Source: an uncultured Erysipelotrichaceae bacterium (GTDB taxonomy: Bacteria; Bacillota_I; Bacilli_A; Erysipelotrichales; Erysipelotrichaceae). Taken from it: a stretch of DNA of 5,760 nt. This document shows positions 1-5,760 of the stretch, piece by piece. Made by a program: the position numbers and the translations under genes. The notes under the pieces were generated by a model that was given only the letters and a program-made list of their open reading frames with translations, ran no database searches and was not told the DNA's origin. How positions within the stretch are numbered: the first letter of the stretch is position 1; each line of letters starts with the position of its first letter. Where the stretch lies: NCBI GenBank assembly GCA_937902945.1, contig CALEMD010000023.1, positions 1 through 5,760 on the forward strand, written 5' to 3'.

Positions 1-101
1 ATGTTTCTAATTATTATGGCTCTAAAGAATTATGGTGCTAAATTCTAAAGACGGGTATAATCGAATTCCATATACAGACAAGAAATATGCTCTTGAATGA
101 A

Positions 102-149
102 AATTGTTACATATTTGCTGAAAAATTTGTGTAAATAATTGTTGCATAT
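102..149. repeat. 13-base direct repeat pair upstream of the operon
   Basis: The 13-mer AATTGTTACATAT (102-114) recurs as AATTGTTGCATAT (137-149) with one mismatch, at a period of 35 bases. The second copy contains the predicted -35 element. Just downstream, TATGTGAAA (147-155) and TTTCATATA (160-168) form an imperfect inverted repeat around a 4-base spacer that reaches into the -10. Paired or inverted sites over a promoter are typical of operators, so these could bind a regulator of the liv operon. The region is very AT-rich, so chance similarity is a real alternative. The repeats are visible directly; the operator role is inference. Confidence 0.4.
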
Positions 150-170
150 GTGAAAATAATTTCATATAAT
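142..170 (+). promoter_or_regulatory. Predicted sigma-A-type promoter of the liv operon
   Basis: A perfect -10 hexamer TATAAT lies at 165-170. A partial -35, TTGCAT, lies at 142-147, giving the ideal 17-base spacer. Transcription would begin near 177, leaving a leader of about 38 bases before the binding-protein start at 215. That is too short to hold a T-box or riboswitch. The -35 matches the consensus at only three of six positions, which suits a promoter that is activated or regulated. Confidence 0.6.
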
Positions 171-214
171 GCTTGTATCTTCTTTATAAGAAGTAAAAAG
201 TGAGGACCGGGGAT

Positions 215-1432
215 ATGAAATTTGAAAAGTTTGTAAAAGGAGGACTTGCTGTTGGTTTAGCGTTTACAATGACCGCTTGTGCCAGCGGCAGCACGCCATC
301 ATCAGCTTCATCATCTACAGCTGCAGTATCTTCAGGAACATCTGCTGCAAAATTCAAACTGGGCGGCTCAGGACCGATCTCAGGAAATGCGGCAGTGTAT
401 GGTACCGCTGTAATGAATGCAGCTCAGCTGGCAGTTGATGAAATCAATTCAGCAGGCGGATCCGTGCAGTTCGAATTCAAATTTGAAGACGATCAGGCGG
501 ATGGAGAGGCTGCTGTTAATGCGTATAACACACTTTCTGACTGGGGCATGCAGGTATCACTGGGAACAGTTACTTCCGGCGCTGGACAGTCTGTATCTGA
601 ACTGTATGCAGAAGACAATGTCTTTGCATTGACTCCTTCGGGATCTTCCACAGCTATAATTTATAGAGATGCTGAGAATAATGCAGATCCATATGGAAAT
701 GTATTCCAGATGTGCTTTACAGATCCTAACCAGGGAATTGCATCCGCTGACTATCTGGCTTCACATACTGATTTAGGTACAAAAGTTGCAATCATCTATC
801 GCAATGATGATAACTATTCAAATGGACTGTATACAAAGTTCAAAGAAGAAGCAGAAGCTAAAGGACTGGAAATTGTTGATGAAGAAGCTTTCCAGAAAGA
901 TACAACAGACTTCTCAGTCTATGTTCAGAAAGCACAGGCTGCAGGTGCAGATGTAGTATTCCTTCCTATCTATTATCAGCCAGCTTCACAGATACTTGTT
1001 GCGGCTGATTCCATTGGATATACACCGACATTCTTTGGATGTGACGGTATGGATGGAATTCTGACATTGGATGGATTTGATACAGCATTGGCAGAAGGTC
1101 TATATATGCTGACACCGTTCTCTGCTGATGCAACAGATACAAAGACAGTTGATTTTGTAACAAACTACAAAGCAAAATACGGTGAGATTCCTAACCAGTT
1201 TGCAGCTGATGCATATGACGCAGTCTATGCAATCAAGACTGCATTGGAAGCTGCCGGAGCAACTGCTGATATGAGTACAGCAGATATCACTTCTGCATTG
1301 GTTGCACAGTTTACAACCATGTCGTTTGACGGTGTAACTGGAAGCGGCGTTGCATGGAATGCGAATGGAGAAGTTTCTAAAGATCCAAAGGCTGTAGTAA
1401 TCACTGACGGTGCATACGCCGCTGCTGATTAA
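215..1432 (+). CDS. livK: Branched-chain amino acid ABC transporter substrate-binding lipoprotein
   Basis: This is a 405-residue extracellular binding protein of the LIV-I (HAAT) importer, family Peripla_BP_6. It captures leucine, isoleucine, valine or a related neutral amino acid and passes it to LivHM. The N-terminus is a lipoprotein signal: Lys residues, a hydrophobic stretch at about 9-20, then the lipobox MTAC with the lipidated Cys at residue 22. A Ser/Ala/Thr-rich tether follows at about 23-45. The mature fold starts at KFKLGGSGPISG (46-57) and keeps the family's GTAVMNAAQLAVDEIN block. The SGAGQS and TPSGSS loops (121-126, 140-145) lie where LivJ-type proteins hold the ligand backbone. 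The start at 215 is chosen because GTGAGG (200-205) is its ribosome binding site; the GTG at 200 lies inside that site. It is the first gene of the operon. Family assignment is firm. The exact amino acid bound cannot be read, and livK versus livJ is a naming choice. Confidence 0.93.
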   Translation: MKFEKFVKGGLAVGLAFTMTACASGSTPSSASSSTAAVSSGTSAAKFKLGGSGPISGNAAVYGTAVMNAAQLAVDEINSAGGSVQFEFKFEDDQADGEAAVNAYNTLSDWGMQVSLGTVTSGAGQSVSELYAEDNVFALTPSGSSTAIIYRDAENNADPYGNVFQMCFTDPNQGIASADYLASHTDLGTKVAIIYRNDDNYSNGLYTKFKEEAEAKGLEIVDEEAFQKDTTDFSVYVQKAQAAGADVVFLPIYYQPASQILVAADSIGYTPTFFGCDGMDGILTLDGFDTALAEGLYMLTPFSADATDTKTVDFVTNYKAKYGEIPNQFAADAYDAVYAIKTALEAAGATADMSTADITSALVAQFTTMSFDGVTGSGVAWNANGEVSKDPKAVVITDGAYAAAD

Positions 1433-1452
1433 TCTAATCGCTGATTTGCGGA

Positions 1453-1489
1453 CAAGGACTGCCTATACTGCAATTATAGGCAGTCTTTG
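1453..1489 (+). terminator. Intercistronic stem-loop between the binding protein and livH (partial terminator or mRNA stabiliser)
   Basis: GACTGCCTATA (1457-1467) pairs perfectly with TATAGGCAGTC (1475-1485) around a 7-base loop. Adding a G-U and flanking pairs extends the stem to about 15 pairs (1453-1489). The downstream tract is T-rich but interrupted (TTTGCTACTATTCTT), so full termination is doubtful. A hairpin here would let the binding-protein message end or be protected from 3' decay, giving more binding protein than permease, as is common in ABC importer operons. The stem is seen directly; the role is inferred. Confidence 0.65.
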
Positions 1490-1502
1490 CTACTATTCTT
1501 AA

Positions 1503-1509
1503 GGGGAGG
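1503..1509 (+). promoter_or_regulatory. Strong ribosome binding site of livH
   Basis: GGGGAGG sits seven bases before the ATG at 1517. No such site precedes the later in-frame ATG at 1591. This fixes 1517 as the original livH start and shows that the first 22 codons belong to livH even though they are now out of frame with the rest. Confidence 0.8.
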
Positions 1510-1516
1510 CATATTT

Positions 1517-2388
1517 ATGGAATTTCTGTCTTACTTAATCGGCGGATTGGGATTGGGAAGCGTTTATGCAATCATCGCCATAGTTATTCAATGGTTTACG
1601 GCATTGCCAAGATGCTGAATTTTGCGCATGGCGATATTATCATGGTTGGCGCATATGTTTCATATTTTGCTCTCAGCGCATTTCACCTGCCGGCATTGGT
1701 TTCTATTCTGTTATCTGTATTGATCTGCACAATTCTCGGTGTGGTTATTGAAAGGCTTGCTTATAAGCCTCTGCGTTCGGCAAGTTCTCTTGCTGTTTTG
1801 ATTACTGCCATAGGTGTATCGTATTTTCTGCAGAATGCTGCAATGCTGATCTATGGAAGTGATACGAAAATATTCCCTTCTGTATTGAGAGGGTCGCTGA
1901 AAGTCGGTTCCCTTTCCATTCCTTATCTGACAATGATAACAATTGCTGTCTGCATTCTGATTATCTTTTCACTGCAGATGTTTATAAAGAATACTAAGAC
2001 CGGAAGAGCAATGCGAGCATGTTCTGAAGACAGAGATGCGGCTGCTTTGATGGGTATCAATGTGAATAAGATCATATCGATTACATTTGCGATCGGCTCT
2101 GGCTTAGCTGGTATCGCAGCTTTTCTGCTTGCGGCGACATATCCTTCTGTCTATCCGACACTTGGTTCTATGCCAGGCATTAAGGCATTCACGGCTGCTG
2201 TTTTCGGAGGTATAGGAAGTATTTCCGGTGCTTTCTTAGGCGGCCTTCTGCTTGGTGTTATTGAGAATCTTTCTAAGGTATATATTTCAGCGCAGCTGTC
2301 TGATGCAATTGTATTCGGTGTGCTGATTATCGTTCTGCTGATCCGTCCGACTGGACTGCTTGGCAAGAAGAGCAATGAGAAAGTGTGA
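1517..2388 (+). pseudogene. livH: LivH-type branched-chain amino acid permease, interrupted by a one-base deletion
   Basis: LivH is one of the two membrane subunits of the LIV-I importer. Translation from 1517 gives 22 family-like residues starting MEFLSYLIGG and ending GSVYAIIAI. It then leaves the frame and stops at TGA 1616-1618, after 33 residues. The rest of LivH continues in the -1 frame: YSMVYG..., then MLNFAHGD, the cytoplasmic EAA-like loop around KTGRAMRACSEDRDAAALMG, and the C-terminal FGGIGS and IRPTGLLG blocks, ending at 2388. Restoring one G near 1583 turns ATA-GTT-ATT into ATA-GGT-TAT and recreates the conserved AIGYSMVYG junction. That gives a normal 290-residue, multi-spanning permease. 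Everything after the break is intact, so the event is either very recent or a base-calling error. If translation restarted at ATG 1591 it would lack the first membrane segment and has no ribosome binding site. Identity as livH is firm; whether the gene is really broken in the cell is open. Confidence 0.88.
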
Positions 2389-2398
2389 GGTGGAAATG

Positions 2399-3454
2399 AT
2401 GAAGAAAATAATGAAACAGAAGATCAGTTCCCGCATGCTCTCACTTAGCCTGGTTATCATCGCATTTGTAATTGTTACAGTCATGCGTTCAACAGGGAAT
2501 CTCAGCCGTCAGCTATTCAGTCTGATGGTTCCAATCTGCTGCTATACAGTGGCAGCAATTGGATTGAATATGAATGTCGGCATCTCTGGAGAATTGAATC
2601 TTGGGCAGGCCGGCTTCATGTCGATCGGCGGTTTCTCCGCAGCAATTGCTGCGGCAATACTGAAGAATACTGTAAACAGCGAGGCACTGCTCCTTATTAT
2701 TGCAATCATTGCCGGTGCTTTGATGGCAGGGTTTCTTGGCTGGCTTATATCAATACCAGTACTGAAATTGAAAGGCGACTATCTGGCAATTGTTACTTTG
2801 GCTTTTGGACAGATAATCATGTCCATACTGAATAACCTGTATATTGGTTTTGACAGTACAGGACTGCACTTCTCCTTTGCGACAAACACATTGAAACTGG
2901 CAGAAGGCGGCAAGATGATCATCAGCGGACCAATGGGAGTCGCAGGGAATCAGACCATATCCAGTTTCACGGCAGGAATTGTTCTGGTTGTCGTTTCTTT
3001 GCTGATTGTCTATAACCTGATACAGAGCCGTACAGGCAGAGCCATTATGGCATGCCGCGACAACCGCATAGCGGCTGAAACGGTAGGCATCAGAGCATCA
3101 AAGATGAAGACAATATCATTCGTTGTTTCATCAGCACTTGCCGGAGCGGCAGGGGCATTATATATGATGAACTATTCTTCTGTTGCTGCTTCCAAATTTG
3201 ATTTCAATACATCGATTCTGATTCTAGTCTATGTAGTGCTGGGCGGGTTGGGCAATATGACCGGTACCATCATTGCAACTGCTTTGCTGGTTGCTTTGCC
3301 AGAGATGCTTCGCTTCCTTTCCAGCTATCGAATGCTGATCTATGCAATTGTTCTGATTGTTATAATGATTGTGACAAACAATTCAAAGACAAGAGAACTG
3401 ATGGTGGGAATCAAACGCAGAATCAGAAGGAAAGGAGCAAAAGAAAATGCCTGA
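2399..3454 (+). CDS. livM: Branched-chain amino acid ABC transporter permease LivM
   Basis: This is the second membrane subunit, pairing with LivH to form the amino acid channel. It has 351 residues, close to other Gram-positive LivM proteins. A basic N-terminus (MKKIMKQK) leads into a first hydrophobic helix at about 14-28. The LivM-specific block GELNLGQAGFMSIGG spans 64-78, LKGDYLAIVTLAFGQ spans 124-138, and the EAA-type cytoplasmic loop that docks on the ATPases spans about 210-238 (SRTGRAIMACRDNR at its start). A VLGGLGNMTGT block lies at 280-290, with a basic cytoplasmic tail at the end. Start choice: the site AGGTGG (2388-2393) is best spaced for ATG 2399, while ATG 2396 is one codon longer and nearly as good. 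TTG 2360 and ATG 2375 lie inside livH and have no clear site. The start is 10 bases after livH, and the end overlaps livG by 8 bases, implying coupled translation. Confidence 0.93.
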   Translation: MKKIMKQKISSRMLSLSLVIIAFVIVTVMRSTGNLSRQLFSLMVPICCYTVAAIGLNMNVGISGELNLGQAGFMSIGGFSAAIAAAILKNTVNSEALLLIIAIIAGALMAGFLGWLISIPVLKLKGDYLAIVTLAFGQIIMSILNNLYIGFDSTGLHFSFATNTLKLAEGGKMIISGPMGVAGNQTISSFTAGIVLVVVSLLIVYNLIQSRTGRAIMACRDNRIAAETVGIRASKMKTISFVVSSALAGAAGALYMMNYSSVAASKFDFNTSILILVYVVLGGLGNMTGTIIATALLVALPEMLRFLSSYRMLIYAIVLIVIMIVTNNSKTRELMVGIKRRIRRKGAKENA

Positions 3455-4223
3455 AGGAAAACACAGAAATGTTCTTGAAGTGCGCGGCTTAGGCATTGAC
3501 TTTGGCGGTCTGACTGCAGTTAATGATCTTGATATGGATGTAGCACCGGAACAGATATATGGATTGATTGGACCTAATGGAGCTGGCAAGACAACGGTTT
3601 TCAATATGCTGACGAAGGTCTATAAGCCAACCCGCGGCACAATCGTATTGGATGGACAGGATATGGCCAAGCTGGATTCTGTACAGGCAAATATTGCAGG
3701 TGTTGCAAGAACTTTCCAGAATATCCGTCTCTTCTCAAATCTGTCTGTAATGGATAATGTAAAGACGGGAATGTACAACCAGACAAAGTACAGTATTCTT
3801 ACTTCTACTCTGCGGCTGCCGAAATACTATAGAGCTGAGAAGCAGGCAGATGAGGAAGCGCTGCAGCTGCTGGATATATTTGAACTGAAGGATGACGCAA
3901 AAACGATTGCTGGCAATCTGTCATACGGAGCGCAGAGGCGCTTGGAAATAGCGCGTGCACTTGCAACAAAACCGAAGCTTCTGCTTTTGGATGAACCAGC
4001 CGCAGGAATGAATCCGCAGGAAACAGAAGATCTGATGAAAATGATACGTACAGTCAGGGATCACTTCCATATCTCCATTCTTCTGATTGAACATGATATG
4101 CAGCTGGTAATGGGAATCTGTGAAAAGATCACAGTGCTGAACTATGGAACTATGCTGGCAGTCGGAACGCCTGAGCAGATACAGCAGAATCCATCTGTTA
4201 TCAAGGCGTATCTGGGAGAGTGA
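3447..4223 (+). CDS. livG: Branched-chain amino acid ABC transporter ATP-binding protein LivG
   Basis: This is a cytoplasmic ATPase of the importer, forming a heterodimer with LivF under the LivHM channel. Of its 258 residues, Walker A GPNGAGKTT is at 42-50, the Q-loop glutamine is at 91 in RTFQNIRLF, and the ABC signature is the LivG form LSYGAQRR (158-165). Walker B LLLLDEP spans 178-184 with catalytic Glu183, followed by the D-loop AGMNP and the switch histidine His216 in IEHDM. All catalytic motifs are present, so it looks active. The long insert between Q-loop and signature and the tail TPEQIQQNPSVIKAYLG are typical of LivG. The ATG overlaps the livM stop (ATGCCTGA, 3447-3454), and an AAGGAG site lies nine or so bases upstream, so it is translated together with livM. 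Confidence 0.95.
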   Translation: MPEGKHRNVLEVRGLGIDFGGLTAVNDLDMDVAPEQIYGLIGPNGAGKTTVFNMLTKVYKPTRGTIVLDGQDMAKLDSVQANIAGVARTFQNIRLFSNLSVMDNVKTGMYNQTKYSILTSTLRLPKYYRAEKQADEEALQLLDIFELKDDAKTIAGNLSYGAQRRLEIARALATKPKLLLLDEPAAGMNPQETEDLMKMIRTVRDHFHISILLIEHDMQLVMGICEKITVLNYGTMLAVGTPEQIQQNPSVIKAYLGE

Positions 4224-4230
4224 GGAAATC

Positions 4231-4935
4231 ATGCTGAAAATAGAAAATCTGGTTGTACGCTATGGTATGATTGAAGCAATCAAGGGCATATCGTTTCATA
4301 TCAATGATGGTGAGATTGTTGCATTGATCGGTGCTAATGGTGCTGGCAAGACAACAACCATGCATACAATTTCGGGATTGCTGAAACCGTTTGATGGCAG
4401 AGTCATGCTGGATGATGTAGAGATATCAAAGATACCCGCTTATAAAATTGTATCCATGGGTTTAGCTCAGGTACCTGAAAGAAGAAGAGTCTTCTCTGAA
4501 CAGACAGTAGAAGAGAATCTGTCTCTAGGTGCCTATACAAGAAATGATAAAAGTGGGATTGCAGAAGATCTTGAGTCTGTATTTGAAAAATTTCCGCGTC
4601 TTAAGGAAAGAAGAAACCAGCTTGCTGGGACACTCTCCGGAGGAGAGCAGCAGATGCTGGCAATGGGCAGGGCATTGATGGCTAGGCCAAAGATCCTACT
4701 GATGGATGAACCATCAATGGGACTGTCACCTCTATTGGTTAAGGAAATATTCCGTACCATTGAAGATATCAATAAACAGGGAACAACCGTGCTTCTAGTT
4801 GAACAGAACGCCAAGATGGCATTGCAGATTGCACATCGTGCCTATGTTCTTGAAACAGGCAAGATTACATTGACTGGCACGGGCAAAGAACTGGCAAGCA
4901 GTGAACAGGTAAAGAAAGCGTATTTAGGAGGCTGA
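4231..4935 (+). CDS. livF: Branched-chain amino acid ABC transporter ATP-binding protein LivF
   Basis: This is the partner ATPase of LivG, 234 residues, close to the usual 233-237. Walker A GANGAGKTT is at 34-42, the Q-loop Gln80 is in LAQVPERRRVF (a LivF hallmark), and the signature LSGGEQQ is at 135-141. Walker B ILLMDEP spans 155-161 with Glu160, then the D-loop SMGLSP. The switch position reads VEQNA (190-194), so the usual H-loop histidine is a glutamine. This is normal for LivF and gives the LivG/LivF pair unequal ATP sites. ATG 4231 is chosen because GAGG (4222-4225), overlapping the livG stop, is its ribosome binding site. An upstream in-frame start at 4144 would overlap livG by 80 bases and adds residues foreign to the family. 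The gap to livG is 7 bases. Confidence 0.95.
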   Translation: MLKIENLVVRYGMIEAIKGISFHINDGEIVALIGANGAGKTTTMHTISGLLKPFDGRVMLDDVEISKIPAYKIVSMGLAQVPERRRVFSEQTVEENLSLGAYTRNDKSGIAEDLESVFEKFPRLKERRNQLAGTLSGGEQQMLAMGRALMARPKILLMDEPSMGLSPLLVKEIFRTIEDINKQGTTVLLVEQNAKMALQIAHRAYVLETGKITLTGTGKELASSEQVKKAYLGG

Positions 4936-4939
4936 GAGT

Positions 4940-5590
4940 ATGTATGTAGCAGATCACATGACGAAAAACCCGACATGCATTGCACCGGATACAGCAGTTT
5001 CAAAAGCTTTGGATATTATGGATAAGAACAATTTCCATCGTTTGCCTGTTGTTGATTCAGAAGGCAGACTGATCGGACTGGTTACAGAAGGACTGATCTC
5101 CGGAAGTACCGGAAAGAACAATACTTCTCTTTCCATCTATGAACTGAATTATCTGCTTTCAAGAACCAAAGTCTCTGACATCATGGTCACTGAAATATTT
5201 ACAATCACACCGGATATATTAGTAGAAGAAGCCGCAGTAAAGATGCGTTCAAACAATATATCTGTACTTCCTGTTGTGGATCTTGAAGGCAAGGTTGTAG
5301 GTATTATTACTGAGAATGATATATTCGATGCATTCATTGATCTATTGGGCTATCATACAGCAGGAACAAGGTTTGTAATCAATGTGCAGGAAGATCATCC
5401 AGGTATTCTCGAAGAACTTGCAGGCATGTTCTCTGAAAAGAAGATCAATCTGCAGAATCTAGCTGTTTACTACACAGTACGCGGAGTAGAAGTTGTCATA
5501 TTGGCAAAGGGAAACTGCCCGCAGATGAAAGAAGAACTGACTGCTAAGGGATATAACGTAACAGATATGCTGGTGCGCAGCGAAAACTAA
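4940..5590 (+). CDS. CBS-CBS-ACT domain protein (AcuB-like sensor) in the liv operon
   Basis: This is a 216-residue soluble protein with no signal or membrane segment. Two CBS domains come first: residues about 1-55 (HMTKNPTCIAPDTAV, then HRLPVVDSEGRLIGLVTE) and about 78-133 (VSDIMVTEIFTITPD, then SVLPVVDLEGKVVGIITENDI). Paired CBS domains form a module that usually binds adenine nucleotides. An ACT domain follows at about 143-212, with the DHPGIL turn at 152-157 that forms the amino-acid site in ACT folds. This order matches the AcuB-like family. AGGAGG (4926-4931) lies eight bases before the ATG, and the gene starts four bases after livF, so it is part of the operon. The inferred role is to sense energy state and an amino acid, perhaps the one imported, and regulate transport or metabolism. 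No DNA-binding or catalytic domain is visible. Domain calls are firm; the job is not known from sequence. Confidence 0.87.
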   Translation: MYVADHMTKNPTCIAPDTAVSKALDIMDKNNFHRLPVVDSEGRLIGLVTEGLISGSTGKNNTSLSIYELNYLLSRTKVSDIMVTEIFTITPDILVEEAAVKMRSNNISVLPVVDLEGKVVGIITENDIFDAFIDLLGYHTAGTRFVINVQEDHPGILEELAGMFSEKKINLQNLAVYYTVRGVEVVILAKGNCPQMKEELTAKGYNVTDMLVRSEN

Positions 5591-5614
5591 GCGGGTAATA
5601 ATGCCCGCTTTTTT
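5589..5614 (+). terminator. Intrinsic terminator of the liv operon, probably bidirectional
   Basis: AAGCGGG (5589-5595) pairs with CCCGCTT (5604-5610) around an 8-base loop, and a run of six T (5609-5614) ends the structure. It begins inside the CBS-ACT stop codon. On the opposite strand the same stem is followed by a TTAGTTTT tract, so it could also stop the convergent gene that ends at 5627. Confidence 0.88.
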
Positions 5615-5626
5615 GGTGGAATACCA

Positions 5627-5760
5627 TTATTTCAGAAGAAAGTCAGAGAGTTTTTCTATCTTTATTCCGTCCTGGGTCATTGGGTTGTCACAGTATTCGG
5701 CAATTACTATCTTTTCGTAATTGTCCTGAATCATTCGCAGAGGAGCCATTTCACGCTCGC
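5627..5760 (-). CDS. C-terminal fragment of an AAA ATPase / DUF4143-like protein (partial at the window edge)
   Basis: Reading the - strand from the window edge gives an open frame of 43 residues ending at TAA (5629-5627). It begins EREMAPLRMIQDNYEKIVIA and closes with GIKIEKLSDFLLK. The pattern (R)E-x-x-PL-x-x-I-x-DNY-x-K, then a short strand, then a DGI-K-x-x-x-L-x-x-FLL ending, is what the C-terminus of prokaryotic ATPases with a DUF4143 domain looks like. These are P-loop proteins often found in many copies in gut Bacillota and Bacteroidota. The ATPase part lies outside the window, so neither the Walker motifs nor intactness can be checked. It converges on the liv operon and shares no evident function with it. 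Confidence 0.6.
   Translation of the reverse strand, partial: EREMAPLRMIQDNYEKIVIAEYCDNPMTQDGIKIEKLSDFLLK

Noticed and set aside
26..46. Short inverted repeat AGAATT / AATTCT as an upstream terminator
   Set aside because: Only six AT-rich pairs with a 9-base loop and no T run after it. Likely chance in AT-rich DNA.
1..48. Possible C-terminal end of an upstream gene, or a 15-codon peptide from ATG 1 to TAA 46-48
   Set aside because: Too short to test for coding. It shows no recognisable protein ending, no ribosome binding site can be seen, and no terminator follows it.
56..61. Second perfect TATAAT that could be an upstream promoter
   Set aside because: No acceptable -35 lies 16-18 bases upstream (the sequence there is TGGTGC-like) and there is no extended TG motif. 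The promoter at 142-170 is better placed.
1580..1590. Programmed ribosomal frameshift in livH
   Set aside because: A -1 shift would be needed, but there is no X-XXY-YYZ slippery heptamer, no internal Shine-Dalgarno stimulator at the right spacing and no obvious downstream pseudoknot. LivH is not known to use recoding.
1591..2388. livH as an intact shorter gene starting at ATG 1591
   Set aside because: There is no ribosome binding site before 1591. The missing 25 residues include the first membrane segment, and the correct N-terminus is present out of frame behind a strong ribosome binding site.
2151..2484. Overlapping - strand open frames across livH/livM
   Set aside because: They lie opposite conserved permease codons, resemble no known family and have no start signals. 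They are shadows of the + strand genes.
1..5760. CRISPR array, tRNA/rRNA gene, insertion sequence or phage element
   Set aside because: No regularly spaced repeats, cloverleaf or rRNA sequence, transposase or terminal inverted repeats were seen on either strand.

Overview
The window holds one nearly complete branched-chain amino acid (LIV-I / HAAT family) ABC importer operon on the + strand. The order is substrate-binding lipoprotein, LivH permease, LivM permease, LivG ATPase, LivF ATPase and a stand-alone CBS-CBS-ACT protein. The operon ends in an intrinsic terminator. The last ~130 bases carry the C-terminal end of an unrelated gene on the - strand that resembles the AAA ATPase / DUF4143 family.

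The organism is most likely a low-to-moderate GC member of the Bacillota (Clostridia or Erysipelotrichia-like). The grounds are the lipoprotein form of the binding protein with a Ser/Ala/Thr-rich tether, strong GGAGG-type ribosome binding sites before most genes, an AT-rich promoter with a perfect TATAAT, and a CBS-ACT gene attached to the liv cluster. This is an inference from style and gene content; no taxonomic marker gene is present.

Layout: 1-214 is a non-coding upstream region with a sigma-A-type promoter (142-170) overlapped by a direct repeat and an inverted repeat. 215-1432 is the binding protein. 1433-1516 is an intercistronic gap with a long stem-loop. 1517-2388 is livH, broken by a single missing base near 1583. 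2399-3454 is livM, 3447-4223 livG, 4231-4935 livF and 4940-5590 the CBS-ACT gene. 5589-5614 is a terminator. 5627-5760 is the - strand partial gene.

How the genes work together: the lipoprotein captures a branched-chain or related neutral amino acid outside the membrane and delivers it to the LivH/LivM channel, and LivG/LivF hydrolyse ATP to drive import. The CBS-ACT protein has two nucleotide-type sensor domains and one amino-acid-type sensor domain. It is plausibly a cytosolic sensor tied to this transport or to branched-chain amino acid status, but nothing in the sequence proves that. The two most notable points are the frameshift near the start of livH, which as written would disable the transporter, and the CBS-ACT sensor fused into the operon. 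The rest is ordinary for this transporter class.
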